The position numbers and the translations under genes are program-made. The notes under the pieces were generated by a model. It had not been told where the DNA came from, did no database searches, and saw nothing but the letters and a program-made list of their open reading frames with translations. Shown here in pieces: positions 9,168 through 18,452 of a DNA stretch of 64,000 nucleotides; the first letter of the stretch is position 1, and every line of letters starts with the position of its first letter. Source of the DNA: a bacterium (GTDB lineage Bacteria; Planctomycetota; Planctomycetia; Pirellulales; Pirellulaceae); the NCBI GenBank assembly GCA_030430075.1, contig JAUIGN010000028.1, positions 38,259 through 102,258 on the forward strand, given 5' to 3'.

Positions 9168-9542
9168 TTAACGCCGCCCACCTCGGGAGTAGTAATGCGA
9201 GTAGTTCATGAAGGTGGCACCGACGCCGGTCGGCCGTGCATTGACTTCCCGAGTTCGCCGGACTTCGTTATTAACGGCTTCGACGCGCGTCTCGACGTTG
9301 CGAATCCCCGTTTGCTGTCGTCTCAGCGTATCCGAGAGCTGCCGTTGGGGGTTTACAAACTGGTTGTACGAGTCACGGACACCCCAGGAGAAAGGTTCAT
9401 TGCGGAAATAATTCAGGTACGGCGTAATCGTCGGTCCGGAGGGGGACCGGTAACGCCCGACGCGCCGCTGGGCAGCCGCATCAGAATTCTGAAACGCAAT
9501 CCCCAAAAAAACGATTGCCACCAACAGTCCGATTCGTGTCAT
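9168..9542 (-). CDS. Small secreted protein, function unknown
   Basis: 124 residues with a classical signal peptide (IGLLVAIVFLGIAFQNSDAA, cleavage after AAA) and a strong ribosome binding site (GGGAGG) upstream of the ATG at 9542. The mature part is rich in Tyr, Arg and Asn, has a short helical segment (about residues 65-100) and ends in Arg/Gly. It resembles small secreted planctomycete proteins of unknown function. It faces the ligase/VanZ gene convergently. Confidence 0.75.
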   Translation of the reverse strand: MTRIGLLVAIVFLGIAFQNSDAAAQRRVGRYRSPSGPTITPYLNYFRNEPFSWGVRDSYNQFVNPQRQLSDTLRRQQTGIRNVETRVEAVNNEVRRTREVNARPTGVGATFMNYSHYYSRGGRR

Positions 9543-9815
9543 CGCATCGCCTCCCTCTCTGGGTCAGCCCACTTTCATTCCGCTCGTCCGCCCGCTCCGC
9601 CACCTTCATGCTAGGCCAGCTTGTTCAACTGGTCAATTGGATTGGAGTGCTCAGCGGGGACTGTCTTGTTGAACTTGGACAGAATCTAAGGCGAACGCCA
9701 ATTGGCCATGTGCGACCAGGCCCATCGCAAGAGCTCCCAACCCTCTTTACTGTTTTAATCGACAGTGTTGCCAGGATCCTAAAGAGTTTCCAGGGAACAG
9801 GACGAGATCCATCGC

Positions 9816-10781
9816 CTAACGACGCTGGTGAGTCAGTCGCAAGTTGTCGACATAGAAGCTTCTGCCGGCGGCCGGACCGGGGGAGAAGATCTGGACAAAC
9901 GTGATCTGCCGGAGATCTAAACGCCGAGTGGACGGCGCTGCGGCGACGTCGGCCAGCGGTAGAAGAATTCGTTGCCTGCCCTCTGCCACGCGAAATACGT
10001 GGTGATAACGATCGTCGTGTTCCTGGTTATGCCGGCGGTCCTGGATCTTGATCACCAACGTCAGGGGCGGTCCGGCGTCCGTCCAGACGTCCAGCTCCAA
10101 CTGGTCGAATTGTGACCAGTCGGCCAGCGGCCATTGCTGGGCCACGCCTGGGTACTGTCCTTGTCCTAGATCAACCCGCATCGACCACGAGCCGTCGGTT
10201 GCCCTCTGCCGCACGCGACGCATCCGCGCGTGGGTGGTCGTCCACCGCACCATTTCTAGTGGATGTTCAAACGACGCCAGCATCGGCGTTTCCATTCGCT
10301 GTAACCCGACGTCCAGCAGAATCAACAACGGTCGAGTCATGCCACCGACCAGCAGCGTGACAGCCAGAAGGTATCGCAGCCGACCGAGCTGACGTTGCGC
10401 CCCGCGGGAGGGCCAAAACAGCAGGCACGCCGCAGTCGCGCCGCAGCCGTTGGCTACCGCGTCGTGCAGGCTCGGGGAACGGCCGACGGTGGCTTGAATT
10501 GCCTCAAGCAAGAATCCCAGCGAAATCAGCCCCACCCAACTGAGCAGCCACAATCTCCGCGTCAGGGTGCCGAAGCGTGTTCGTAAGAGGTCCAGAAACA
10601 CCATGGCCCAGGCGAACAGTGCGGGCGAATGCAAGAGATCCAGCGAGGCCATCGTCTGCCTGCCCCCCGCGGGTAGCGGTATGAGCAGCAATACCAGCAA
10701 GATGGCGCTCGCCACAAGTGCCCTACGAACTTTAAGGCTTCCTGACTCTCGCGCTCGTCCGCTTGACGTCATCTTCGTCAT
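9816..10781 (-). CDS. VanZ-like membrane protein with carbohydrate-binding-like C-terminal domain
   Basis: The ATG at 10781 gives about 321 residues; 10820 is the longest option. The N-terminal half has four or five membrane helices and VanZ-like features (PLPAGGRQ, a SLDLLHSPALFAWAM helix, and S-L-x-D-A-V-A-N-G-x-G-A). The C-terminal part (about 185-320) is a soluble beta-sandwich resembling a CIA30 or galactose-binding fold, ending with I-T-F-V-Q-I-F and F-Y-V-D-N-L-R-L. Together these suggest a membrane-anchored glycan-binding protein facing the periplasm. The combination is not one I know well. It lies tail to tail with nothing, just upstream of the divergent short ORF at 10894. Confidence 0.75.
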   Translation of the reverse strand: MTKMTSSGRARESGSLKVRRALVASAILLVLLLIPLPAGGRQTMASLDLLHSPALFAWAMVFLDLLRTRFGTLTRRLWLLSWVGLISLGFLLEAIQATVGRSPSLHDAVANGCGATAACLLFWPSRGAQRQLGRLRYLLAVTLLVGGMTRPLLILLDVGLQRMETPMLASFEHPLEMVRWTTTHARMRRVRQRATDGSWSMRVDLGQGQYPGVAQQWPLADWSQFDQLELDVWTDAGPPLTLVIKIQDRRHNQEHDDRYHHVFRVAEGRQRILLPLADVAAAPSTRRLDLRQITFVQIFSPGPAAGRSFYVDNLRLTHQRR

Positions 10782-10893
10782 AACCTGCACGAAAGCACAC
10801 GCGACGCGGGCGTAAAGCAAGTTCCAGTTGGCAGATGGGAACCAAAGGGGTAGAGTTTCAAAGGGATCACATGGAACAAGTGGCAGCTCCCAA

Positions 10894-11106
10894 ATGGCGC
10901 ATGAGGTTGCGAAGTTACTGCTGGAACATGCCGGGACATTTCTCGATCGCCAGGAGGCGATCCGAACCTGCCTACGGCTGGGAATGCCCTTGGCCGAAAT
11001 CGAGGAGCACCTCGATTGGCTCGACGCTTTACGGGGTGTAAAATCACCTCCTCCTCCCGTGGCAAGTGATTCTGACGAAGAGTCGGATCGCGATCAGGAT
11101 CCCTGA
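10894..11106 (+). CDS. Short ORF, about 70 residues, unknown
   Basis: The ATG at 10894 gives a compact helical, charged protein (MAHEVAKLLLEHAG..., with a C-terminal Asp/Glu-rich run). The pattern of two amphipathic helices with R-Q-E-A-I and L-G-M-P-L-A-E-I-E-E-H-L looks like a real small protein rather than noise. No function is recognised. No strong ribosome binding site is visible. It precedes the YdcF-like gene by 36 bp, so the two may be co-transcribed. Confidence 0.5.
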   Translation: MAHEVAKLLLEHAGTFLDRQEAIRTCLRLGMPLAEIEEHLDWLDALRGVKSPPPPVASDSDEESDRDQDP

Positions 11107-11142
11107 TCCACAGGGCCGACCGATCTTCAGCCGACAACTCGC

Positions 11143-11913
11143 GTGATGTATCACTTCATTGTCCGCCTGCTGGACCCCTACTTGCTGTTGATGCTCGGCC
11201 TGGTGCTCGTCGCACTGATATTGCGATGGAAGCGGCGGATCTCTGCGAAGCCACTCGTCGTGATCCTGATTCCCTGGCTAGGTTTGTTCCTGTTCAGCCT
11301 GCCAGCGGTGTCCTTCTTCACGCTTGGTTCGCTGGAATGGTCCCATCCGCCGCTGCAAACGATGCCCCCAGCAGCGGAGGCAATCGTCGTGTTGGGGGGG
11401 TATCAGCCGGCACCCAACGACCTCATTCCGCACCCGCCGCTGGGAATCGACAGCATCTACCGTTGTCTCGAAGCGGATCGACTATACCAGCAAACGTCCG
11501 ATTGCCCCATCTTTGTCACGGGAGGCAAAGTCAATCCGGATCAAGAGGGGCCGACGCTGGCCGAGTCCATGGCCGACTTCTTGCAACGACTGCAAATACC
11601 CGCCGAAAATCTCGTCCTGGAGGAACGCTCGCGAAGTACCTTTGAGAACGCCGTGGAAACCGCGAAGCTACTCAAGTCGCGGGAGATCCAAAGCGTGGTG
11701 CTTGTCACCGAGGCAATTCATCTCCCCCGCGCTATCAGGTGTTTCGAGGCCCAGGGCGTCACGGTCGCCGGGGCGGGATGCGAGTATAAGGCGAGCCAGT
11801 TCCACTGGGAACCTGACTCGTTCCTTCCCAGCCCATCTGCGGCAGACGGGAATCACCAGGCCCTGCATGAGTGGCTCGGGCTGGCCTGGTATCGCCTGAC
11901 GGGAAAAATCTGA
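11143..11913 (+). CDS. YdcF/DUF218-family membrane protein
   Basis: 256 residues; GTG at 11143 followed at once by ATG at 11146. Two membrane helices (about 10-27 and 37-58) precede a DUF218 domain with A-E-A-I-V-V-L-G-G (about 80-88), C-P-I-F-V-T-G-G-K, the S-T-F-E-N-A motif and V-L-V-T-E-A-I-H-L-P-R-A. Members include ElyC/SanA/YdcF, linked to envelope integrity and to polyprenyl-carrier or peptidoglycan metabolism; biochemical activity is not firmly known. DUF218 genes occur in several exosortase loci. It is a likely envelope-biogenesis accessory here. Confidence 0.88.
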   Translation: MMYHFIVRLLDPYLLLMLGLVLVALILRWKRRISAKPLVVILIPWLGLFLFSLPAVSFFTLGSLEWSHPPLQTMPPAAEAIVVLGGYQPAPNDLIPHPPLGIDSIYRCLEADRLYQQTSDCPIFVTGGKVNPDQEGPTLAESMADFLQRLQIPAENLVLEERSRSTFENAVETAKLLKSREIQSVVLVTEAIHLPRAIRCFEAQGVTVAGAGCEYKASQFHWEPDSFLPSPSAADGNHQALHEWLGLAWYRLTGKI

Positions 11914-12158
11914 ATGCCGTCCCGCCCGTTCGCTCATCGCTCATAGACTGGCATCACAAATGTGCATGCCCCACGTGGTGCAAAGGGCATCTGCTCAAGC
12001 CTCAAGCGATCAGCAATCTTGTACCCGCTGAAAATCAGGTCCGTCAGCTCCCGACAGGCCCGCCGCTTGCGGATCCATATCATTGGTCATCGCCAGTTGC
12101 ATGAGTTCTGCGCCGTCCTCAGGCACCTTTAGTGGCATTGCCGTAACTGCCGAGCCCG

Positions 12159-12794
12159 TCAAAGCGTGCGAACTTGAAAAAACTCCATGCCGGCGCGTCG
12201 GGAAGCCTCGCCGTCGGCATCCGAGCGATCGCCCAGCACCAGGCATTCCGCCGGATGCACACCTAGTTGGTCGGCAGCCAGGCGGTATCCGTCGGGCCAC
12301 GGCTTCAACCGTCTCGGGCCCCCTGGTTCGCCGCTTGCCACCACCCTGTCGAATTGTTCCGAGGCGTGGAGTGCCTGCAATTTGACGCGGGCGGGGTAGT
12401 CGCTCACAAGGGCCGTCCGGCCGCCCTGTTCCCGGAACCGTTCAATCTTCTTCAGCAATGCCGTGTGGCGAAATAGACGCAGCCACTTGCCCGGACGCTG
12501 CTGCATCCACTTTGTGACCATCTCTCGAACCTTGTCGGAGCTGAGATCACATTTTTCCGCGGTTTGCTCGATCTGAAGCTGGTACGGGTCATCGACCTCC
12601 TGCTCAAGATCATTCCGCAACGTCTCAAGTTGACCGCGAAAGACGCGCAACACCGGTATGGCTCGCCATCCAGTTAGCGCCAGCTCGCACGCCATTCCTG
12701 CCCTGACCGGCGAGGGGTGATAAAGCGTGCCATCCAAGTCGACCAGCCACGCCTGAAAATCCTCGTGAGGTCGAGTTGCCTCGTCGTTCGTCAA
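12159..12794 (-). CDS. HAD-superfamily hydrolase (putative phosphatase)
   Basis: 211 residues with the HAD motifs: DLDGTLY near residue 19, S-D-Y-P-A-R in motif II, a Lys before P-W-P-D, and GDRSDAD near the end. The start codon is TTG (12794), overlapping the upstream glycosyltransferase stop by 4 bp, so it ends the minus-strand operon. Substrate unknown. A phosphatase acting on a lipid- or sugar-phosphate of the pathway (for example the product of the DPPR-synthase-like enzyme at 20129) is an inference only. Confidence 0.85.
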   Translation of the reverse strand: MTNDEATRPHEDFQAWLVDLDGTLYHPSPVRAGMACELALTGWRAIPVLRVFRGQLETLRNDLEQEVDDPYQLQIEQTAEKCDLSSDKVREMVTKWMQQRPGKWLRLFRHTALLKKIERFREQGGRTALVSDYPARVKLQALHASEQFDRVVASGEPGGPRRLKPWPDGYRLAADQLGVHPAECLVLGDRSDADGEASRRAGMEFFQVRTL

Positions 12795-13960
12795 CGGGAG
12801 GTTCCTGCCTTGCTATTCTGGCTGAGAATTCGGTCATAGACTTCGACGATTCGTTCCATCCGCCGTCTGAAACAATACCTCTGCTCGATCACGGCGTGTC
12901 CCCCCGCGGCCAGTCGCGTTCGCAAGGGTGCATCGGTCAGCATGCGTTGAATTGCTCCCGCAAGTTGCTCGTCAGAATCCGGTTCGACCAACAGCCCATC
13001 CGCTTCATCGGAAATCAACGCGGGCACGCCACCTACTGACGTGGCGACGACCGGCACCTGCAGCGCCATGGCTTCCAGCAGTACATTGGGCAGTCCTTCC
13101 CGCAGACTGCTCAGCACGAACAAATCCATGGCCTGATACCAGGCGATCAACGAGTCCTGATCCTGGTGGCCCACCAAGGTGACATGCGCGTCAAGTTGGT
13201 ACTCACCGACCTGTTGCTCCAAAACGGCACGATGCTCTCCTTCGCCGATGATCACGAGGTGGCATTGCTGTCCACTCGCCACGATGCGCGCGACCGCCTT
13301 GATCAGATTCTCAAACCCCTTTTCCGGATACAGCCGACCGACGGCCCCGATCACCGGAACGTCTGGGTCAAATCCAAGGCGGATCTTCGCCGCATATGGC
13401 GACTCCTTGCGCTGATACAACTCCAGATCGATGCCGTTCTCGATCAACGTTCGCTTGTCATCCGGGACATTCAACTCAACCAAATGTTCGTAAAGATCCC
13501 CGCTAACGGCAATTGCATGGTGCATCCTGGCAATCGCCCAGCGATCGATGCGATAATACAGATCCAGCCGCCCGCCAAGAGTTACAAAGCCATGCAGCGT
13601 GGTGACGACAGGGATCCCAAATAGCCGCCCTAAGACCACACTGAGTGCATTCGTTTTGTAATCGTGAGGGTGCAGCAAGTCCGGGCCGAACGCTTTGATC
13701 TCGCGGTAGAGTTTTAGAAGCGAACGGGGATCGAGCGGGCCGGACTCGGGAATGTCGATCAGCGTGGCGCCCGCTTCTTCGGCTCGCTGCGGCATGTTGT
13801 ACTGCTGGTCGCCCGCTGGACGGAGATAAGCCAGCCGCACGTCAAAATCGTCGTGCAGAAATTGGGCACTCGCCAGCAATGTCTTTTCCGGCCCGCCTCC
13901 CAGTCCGCTGATGGTGCGCAGGTGCAGAATTTTTCGCTTGTGGTTGGCAGGTCTAAGCAT
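12791..13960 (-). CDS. GT4-family glycosyltransferase
   Basis: 389 residues, GT-B fold. The N-terminal domain has G-L-G-G-G-P-E-K-T at about 19-27. The nucleotide-sugar binding domain has GAVGRLYPEKG at about 205-215 and the E-x7-E motif (E288/E296, REGLPNVLLEAMA). Donor and acceptor cannot be told from sequence. It overlaps the previous gene by 8 bp and the HAD gene by 4 bp, so it is translationally coupled in the distal part of the operon. Confidence 0.92.
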   Translation of the reverse strand: MLRPANHKRKILHLRTISGLGGGPEKTLLASAQFLHDDFDVRLAYLRPAGDQQYNMPQRAEEAGATLIDIPESGPLDPRSLLKLYREIKAFGPDLLHPHDYKTNALSVVLGRLFGIPVVTTLHGFVTLGGRLDLYYRIDRWAIARMHHAIAVSGDLYEHLVELNVPDDKRTLIENGIDLELYQRKESPYAAKIRLGFDPDVPVIGAVGRLYPEKGFENLIKAVARIVASGQQCHLVIIGEGEHRAVLEQQVGEYQLDAHVTLVGHQDQDSLIAWYQAMDLFVLSSLREGLPNVLLEAMALQVPVVATSVGGVPALISDEADGLLVEPDSDEQLAGAIQRMLTDAPLRTRLAAGGHAVIEQRYCFRRRMERIVEVYDRILSQNSKAGTSR

Positions 13961-15260
13961 CGCCCACGACTCTGTATCCAGACTGGACCGAACGCGCCAC
14001 GTCTACTTTATCTGGCACTTCCAGCATCGCCATCTGTTCGAATTGGCGGGCCTTGGCTTCCCAGCTTGACTCTTGCAATTTTTCACGGGCTTGTCGCTGG
14101 CCAATCGTGATCCCTTCGGCGAGCCGAAGCTTGACCAACCGGGCGAACTCATCGGCCGTCGTCGCCTGGTCCAGGGCATCCCCCCAGGCTTGTGTCGCCG
14201 GTAACTTGCGGACCACGACCGGTTTTCCGGTGGCCAGGTACTCCTTCAGCTTCAGGGGTTGCATCGCCCTGGTCACCGGAAGATCTTGATACGGCATGAT
14301 CAGAACGTCTGCCTGCTGCCCCAAGCTGGGGAGTTCGTCATATGGCAGCGACGGCAGAAGCACGGTGCGTGGCGACGAGGCCAACTTTGGGTCAGGCGCC
14401 TGCTGCGGTCCCACCAGCAGGATCGTACCTTTGTCCAGCGATTCGTCCAATTGGTGTACGAACGCCACGTCCATCCGCTGGTCGATCACACCCCAAAACA
14501 CTACGAGCGGCCGCTCGAACTGTTCGTAGCTGACTGACGTTCCGCCTCCCGCTTGCCAGAAGTCGAGGTCGACGCCGTGCGTCAGCAGATGGGCATTGTG
14601 GCCGGCACTGGCAAGCTTGTCCTGCAATTTTTCACTGACCGCAACCGCCACGTCGACTCGCTCAAGCAGTTCGGCCTCCATGATCCGCATGGTTTGCTGA
14701 TCCAGCCCTGGCCAATGGGAAAAGTCATCAACGCAGTAATAGACCCATTGACTGACAGGCAGCTTGCCAATCAGATCGGCGACAATGGGAATGGTGGTTA
14801 CCGCCACGACCGGGGCAGCTTGACGTTCGACAATCGGCACCAAACTTCGCAACATGAGCCGCTGATTGAGCGCGCGATCCCAGCGCCGGCGAAACCAGGG
14901 CCACATCCGCGGGTTGACGATCTGCGGGTTCGCGAATTCGCTCGGAGCAGGCTGCGGGGTGGTCAGCCACTGGGATATTTTCTCGCGGCCGCGGGATAAA
15001 CTCGCCCAGTTGAGCGACGGAGGACGCATGCCGATGGTGTTGACCCAGGTCACCTGATACCTGGGCAGCAAACTGGACACGAGATGCTGACAACTCGAGG
15101 GGTGCCTCCCCCAGTCATCGGAGAAGACGAGCAACGAAGCGGATTGCGGCGCGGGAGTCGCCACCTCATGCGAGGCCCGAACATCGTTTCGCTGCTGTTT
15201 TTCGGCGTAGGAGTTCAAGCGAGCTGGCGATTCATAAGAATGGTTCGTTAGCCGACACAC
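13953..15260 (-). CDS. Glycosyltransferase (GT-B, family 4-like)
   Basis: 435 residues. Recognisable features are G-R-H-P-S-S at the start of the acceptor domain, VYYCVDDF near residue 172, A-V-S-E-K and H-G-V-D-L-D-F-W in the hinge, and K-L-K-E-Y-L-A-T-G-K-P-V-V in the C-terminal donor-binding part. The canonical E-x7-E motif is replaced by the K-x-K-E-Y-L type found in a subset of GT4 proteins. About 40 residues at the N-terminus look disordered, so the true start could be internal. Overlaps its neighbours by 8 and 13 bp. Confidence 0.88.
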   Translation of the reverse strand: MCRLTNHSYESPARLNSYAEKQQRNDVRASHEVATPAPQSASLLVFSDDWGRHPSSCQHLVSSLLPRYQVTWVNTIGMRPPSLNWASLSRGREKISQWLTTPQPAPSEFANPQIVNPRMWPWFRRRWDRALNQRLMLRSLVPIVERQAAPVVAVTTIPIVADLIGKLPVSQWVYYCVDDFSHWPGLDQQTMRIMEAELLERVDVAVAVSEKLQDKLASAGHNAHLLTHGVDLDFWQAGGGTSVSYEQFERPLVVFWGVIDQRMDVAFVHQLDESLDKGTILLVGPQQAPDPKLASSPRTVLLPSLPYDELPSLGQQADVLIMPYQDLPVTRAMQPLKLKEYLATGKPVVVRKLPATQAWGDALDQATTADEFARLVKLRLAEGITIGQRQAREKLQESSWEAKARQFEQMAMLEVPDKVDVARSVQSGYRVVGDA

Positions 15261-16399
15261 ATCTGATTATACAGGTCAGCGTACGCCGCATGCATTTGCG
15301 GTTCGCTAAACATTTCCAGCGCCCGCTCACGGCCCGCGCGCCCTAAGCGATTTCGCAGGTCACTGTCCTGTGCCAGACGGCACAATGCATCACACAATGC
15401 CGCGTCGTCACTCACGTCCGCCAACAAGCCCGTGCCCCTATCGAGGACCACTTCGCCGACTCCTCCCGCAGCGGTCGACACGATCGGTAACTCGGCACCC
15501 ATCGCTTCGATCAGCGTCACTGGAATCCCTTCGCTCAGGCTCGTCAGCAAAAACGCATCCGCCGCCGCCAGCAGCCGAGGTACGTCGCTGCGTTCCCCCA
15601 GCATCCTTATGTAAGGTTCAAGTTGCCGAGCCGTGATTTCCGCCTCGATGTTGTCCCGTTCCGGCCCTCCCCCCACAATTACCAGCCGAATTTTCGGGCA
15701 ACGTTCGGCCGCTTGCGCGATCGCTTTCAAGGCGGTCAGGTGGTCCTTGATCGGGTCCAGCCTGGCGACTTGGAGCACCACGAAATCATCCTCGTCGACC
15801 TGCATCTCGCCGCGGACGACTACACGATCAACGCCGATCGGCGATCGGTCCAGATCGATTCCATTGTAGATCACTTGCACACGGTGGCCGGGAATCCCCT
15901 CGTTGTCGATCAACGCCTGGCGAACACCTTCACCGACACTGACCACCCGGTCACGAGGTCGCAAAAACAGGCGATTGAAGACCATCCGTTTGGGGTTGGG
16001 ATGATCCGGATAAAATCGACCATGCTCATTAAAAATCACCGGCGGCCGACGATGCATCACGCCAGGAGCTCGCGAGTAAAAGAAGGGGGTGTATTGGTGC
16101 GCATGGACAACATTCACCCTTTCCGTCTGAAAGAACTGCGCCAAGCGACGCACACACGACAGGTCAAAGCCACTCTTTCGCCCCATGACTTCCACCGTGA
16201 AGCCTTCTTTGCGTAACTCGCTCCCCAGCGTTCCGAGCTCATCCAGACAGGCGAACACAACGCGAAACCTGCCGGACAGGTTACGCGCTAAGCGCGCGGC
16301 GAGCACCTCCGCCCCTCCAATATTAAGTGTATGCAGGACCTGGCAGACGGTCGCTTGGGCTGCTGGTTGTGACTCCTCGGAGGATGACGTTTGGTGCAT
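15248..16399 (-). CDS. GT4-family glycosyltransferase
   Basis: 383 residues. The N-terminal domain has L-N-I-G-G-A-E (about 30-36), typical of PelF/EpsD-like GT4 enzymes that transfer to a lipid-linked chain. The C-terminal domain has V-L-Q-V-A-R-L-D-P-I-K-D and the E-x7-E motif in SEGIPVTLIEAMG, followed by T-A-A-G-G-V-G-E-V-V. Overlaps the downstream gene by 13 bp; 61 bp separate it from the amidotransferase gene upstream. Confidence 0.92.
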   Translation of the reverse strand: MHQTSSSEESQPAAQATVCQVLHTLNIGGAEVLAARLARNLSGRFRVVFACLDELGTLGSELRKEGFTVEVMGRKSGFDLSCVRRLAQFFQTERVNVVHAHQYTPFFYSRAPGVMHRRPPVIFNEHGRFYPDHPNPKRMVFNRLFLRPRDRVVSVGEGVRQALIDNEGIPGHRVQVIYNGIDLDRSPIGVDRVVVRGEMQVDEDDFVVLQVARLDPIKDHLTALKAIAQAAERCPKIRLVIVGGGPERDNIEAEITARQLEPYIRMLGERSDVPRLLAAADAFLLTSLSEGIPVTLIEAMGAELPIVSTAAGGVGEVVLDRGTGLLADVSDDAALCDALCRLAQDSDLRNRLGRAGRERALEMFSEPQMHAAYADLYNQMCVG

Positions 16400-16460
16400 T
16401 GAATTCGCTCAGCCGCCAGCCCTGCTGGTGAGAATGCTTAAGACACCGCCGCGACCATGC

Positions 16461-18332
16461 TCAGGAAACGCTCGCCAACTCGGCCTGATTTAACCTCCGA
16501 TGCCCCAGTTCATAAAGCATCAAGGCCATGATCAGGAAAGTATGGTTGCGCTGGTTCGTGTTATTCTGGCGGACAACTCCCCGCAACGTATTCGGATCGA
16601 ACAGTCCGCCGTCGAGGCACTCGTCGCAGAGCAGTGTCCGCTCGACCAGTGGTTTGAGTTCGCGTCGCAGCCACAATCCCAGGCGTTCGTACGGCTGATA
16701 TCCCGGCACATTCAGTTTGGCGAAAACGCGTTTTTTAAAGGTATGGAACCGGCGCGACAGTGGACCCGCTCCCACATGCGTCCCCGTATTAGCGTTAGCG
16801 ATCTGCAAGAAAGATGGCCTTCTCTTCTGCAGGATGTACGCCTGGATCTCAGCATCGACTTTCCAGCCAGGGGGCGCGGACAGCAGCAACTCGATCAGGT
16901 CGTTATCCAGGTAGGGCACACGGACTTCCACAACCGAGCCAAACTTGGCGAGCGACAGCGCGGTTTCCCGACGTAACCGTTGGTTCAAGAACATGTGCCA
17001 GATCCGCTCGACCGGTGGATCCACCGCAGCCACCTCTTCCAGGCAGCGGTGCAGTGCGTCGCGCGACATCTCGGCCACTTCGTCCCGCCCCGCTTTGCAA
17101 AACAGGGATCCGTCGACGCCGTCCAGCATGTAGGCTTGCAGGTGCCCGAACAGCCAGCCTTCCACGGCCGCGGAATCGGTCAGTTGCAGGGCCTCGCGAT
17201 CCACCGAATAACTATACGCTTTGTGCATGTGCATCAGCTCGCCGGCGTGCCCACGCTGCAGGAATTGAATCCCCTCTTCCCGAAACATGTTCAAGGACGG
17301 TGCCATGATGCACTGTGAAAGGTATTGACCATCGGTCAGGCGAACGACGGTTGCCATATGTTCGGCAAAGTTGTCTAAGAAGCCACCATCTAATGCCAGA
17401 TGAAGGTACTTGCATCCCGCCTGCCGCGCCATTTCTTGCGAGCTGCGATGGTCCAGACTGCCAGGGACCGTATAGCAGATCGCGGTCGGTGAAACGCGAT
17501 CCCAGTCCATCAGGGCCAACAACGTCCGCGCATCGAGGCCGCCCGAGATGGCCAGCCCTAAGCCTTCCCCGCCGCAACGCCGGTCCACCGCTGCTTTCAG
17601 GGCCCGATCTGTCCGCTCCAGGAAATCGGACTTGGAAAAACCCTGTTGGGTGCATTCGCTCGAATGCCAATACCGCTCGCGAGAGAGCGTAGTGCCGCTG
17701 GATGCCTCAAAGGAATGAACCGTGGCCGCCGACAGCACCTTGACCTGCTCCAGCGAGGTGTCGTCGCCCAAGTAATAGCCATACGTGAAGAACTGCGCCG
17801 CCCCGCGCAGATACGGCGTGCGGACGAGGTCAGGATCACGCGCCAGGGCCTGGATGTTCGAGGCAAACAGGAGGCGGTTGTCCACATGCGCATAATACAA
17901 AGGCCGCGAGCCAAACCGGTCGTTCAGCAGGGTCAGCCGCGCTTCCGCGCGATCCCAGATCGCCATCACAAACGAGCCGTTCACGCGGCGCAGGAAAGCC
18001 GTCCCCTCTCGCTGAAATCCCTCCAGCAACAGTGCAACGGGACCATCCGCGACCGGATCCGCGGCGCCGTCCGCTGACAACGAAGCCGCCAGTTCGTCCG
18101 CGTTGTACAACTCGCCGTCAAAGACCGCGGTCAGTTCGCCGCAGCGCACCGGCTGATCGCCCGTATCGCTAAAGCCGAGCGAGACGCGGCCGATGCCAAC
18201 CCCTGCGGAGGCGTCGATCTCGCAATCTTCCACGTACCAGTCGTGGTATCGCATCGCGTCGAGCATCTCCGGCAAACGCCGCGAGACGTCGACTTCATGT
18301 TGACCGTCAATGATTCCGCAAATCCCAGGCAT
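16461..18332 (-). CDS. Asparagine-synthase-like amidotransferase, glutaminase nucleophile displaced
   Basis: 623 residues. The N-terminal class II glutaminase-like domain covers about 1-215 and the synthetase domain, with P-loop SGGLDAR (263-269), covers about 235-590. The protein starts Met-Pro-Gly-Ile-Cys, so the cysteine is at position 5, whereas functional class II glutaminases need it as the N-terminal residue after Met removal. Glutamine hydrolysis may therefore be lost or depend on processing. Such AsnB-like proteins occur in exopolysaccharide loci and probably amidate or transfer amino groups to sugar acids. It lies 120 bp from the GT39 gene, across a heptamer repeat. Confidence 0.88.
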   Translation of the reverse strand: MPGICGIIDGQHEVDVSRRLPEMLDAMRYHDWYVEDCEIDASAGVGIGRVSLGFSDTGDQPVRCGELTAVFDGELYNADELAASLSADGAADPVADGPVALLLEGFQREGTAFLRRVNGSFVMAIWDRAEARLTLLNDRFGSRPLYYAHVDNRLLFASNIQALARDPDLVRTPYLRGAAQFFTYGYYLGDDTSLEQVKVLSAATVHSFEASSGTTLSRERYWHSSECTQQGFSKSDFLERTDRALKAAVDRRCGGEGLGLAISGGLDARTLLALMDWDRVSPTAICYTVPGSLDHRSSQEMARQAGCKYLHLALDGGFLDNFAEHMATVVRLTDGQYLSQCIMAPSLNMFREEGIQFLQRGHAGELMHMHKAYSYSVDREALQLTDSAAVEGWLFGHLQAYMLDGVDGSLFCKAGRDEVAEMSRDALHRCLEEVAAVDPPVERIWHMFLNQRLRRETALSLAKFGSVVEVRVPYLDNDLIELLLSAPPGWKVDAEIQAYILQKRRPSFLQIANANTGTHVGAGPLSRRFHTFKKRVFAKLNVPGYQPYERLGLWLRRELKPLVERTLLCDECLDGGLFDPNTLRGVVRQNNTNQRNHTFLIMALMLYELGHRRLNQAELASVS

Positions 18333-18368
18333 CTATTCGCTCTCCAGCCGAAGCTCGCTCTTTAAAAG

Positions 18369-18449
18369 GAGATACGAGAAGCGAGCGGCGAGTAGCGAGA
18401 AAAACACTCGCCTCTCGCCTCTCGCCACTCGCATCTCGCATCTCGCATA
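18369..18449. repeat. Heptamer repeat array with palindromic layout
   Basis: Seven-base units of the forms GCGAGxx and, after a short AAAAAC spacer, CTCGCxx (CTCGCCT, CTCGCCA, CTCGCAT). The two halves are mutually complementary, so the array could fold as a long imperfect hairpin between the GT39 gene and the AsnB-like gene. Related arrays lie at 21138-21265 and 23146-23183. Confidence 0.85.
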
Positions 18450-18452
18450 GAT

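Noticed and set aside
8951..9211. Plus-strand ORF after the ligase fusion gene
   Set aside because: It overlaps the minus-strand secreted-protein gene by 44 bp and has no recognised feature.
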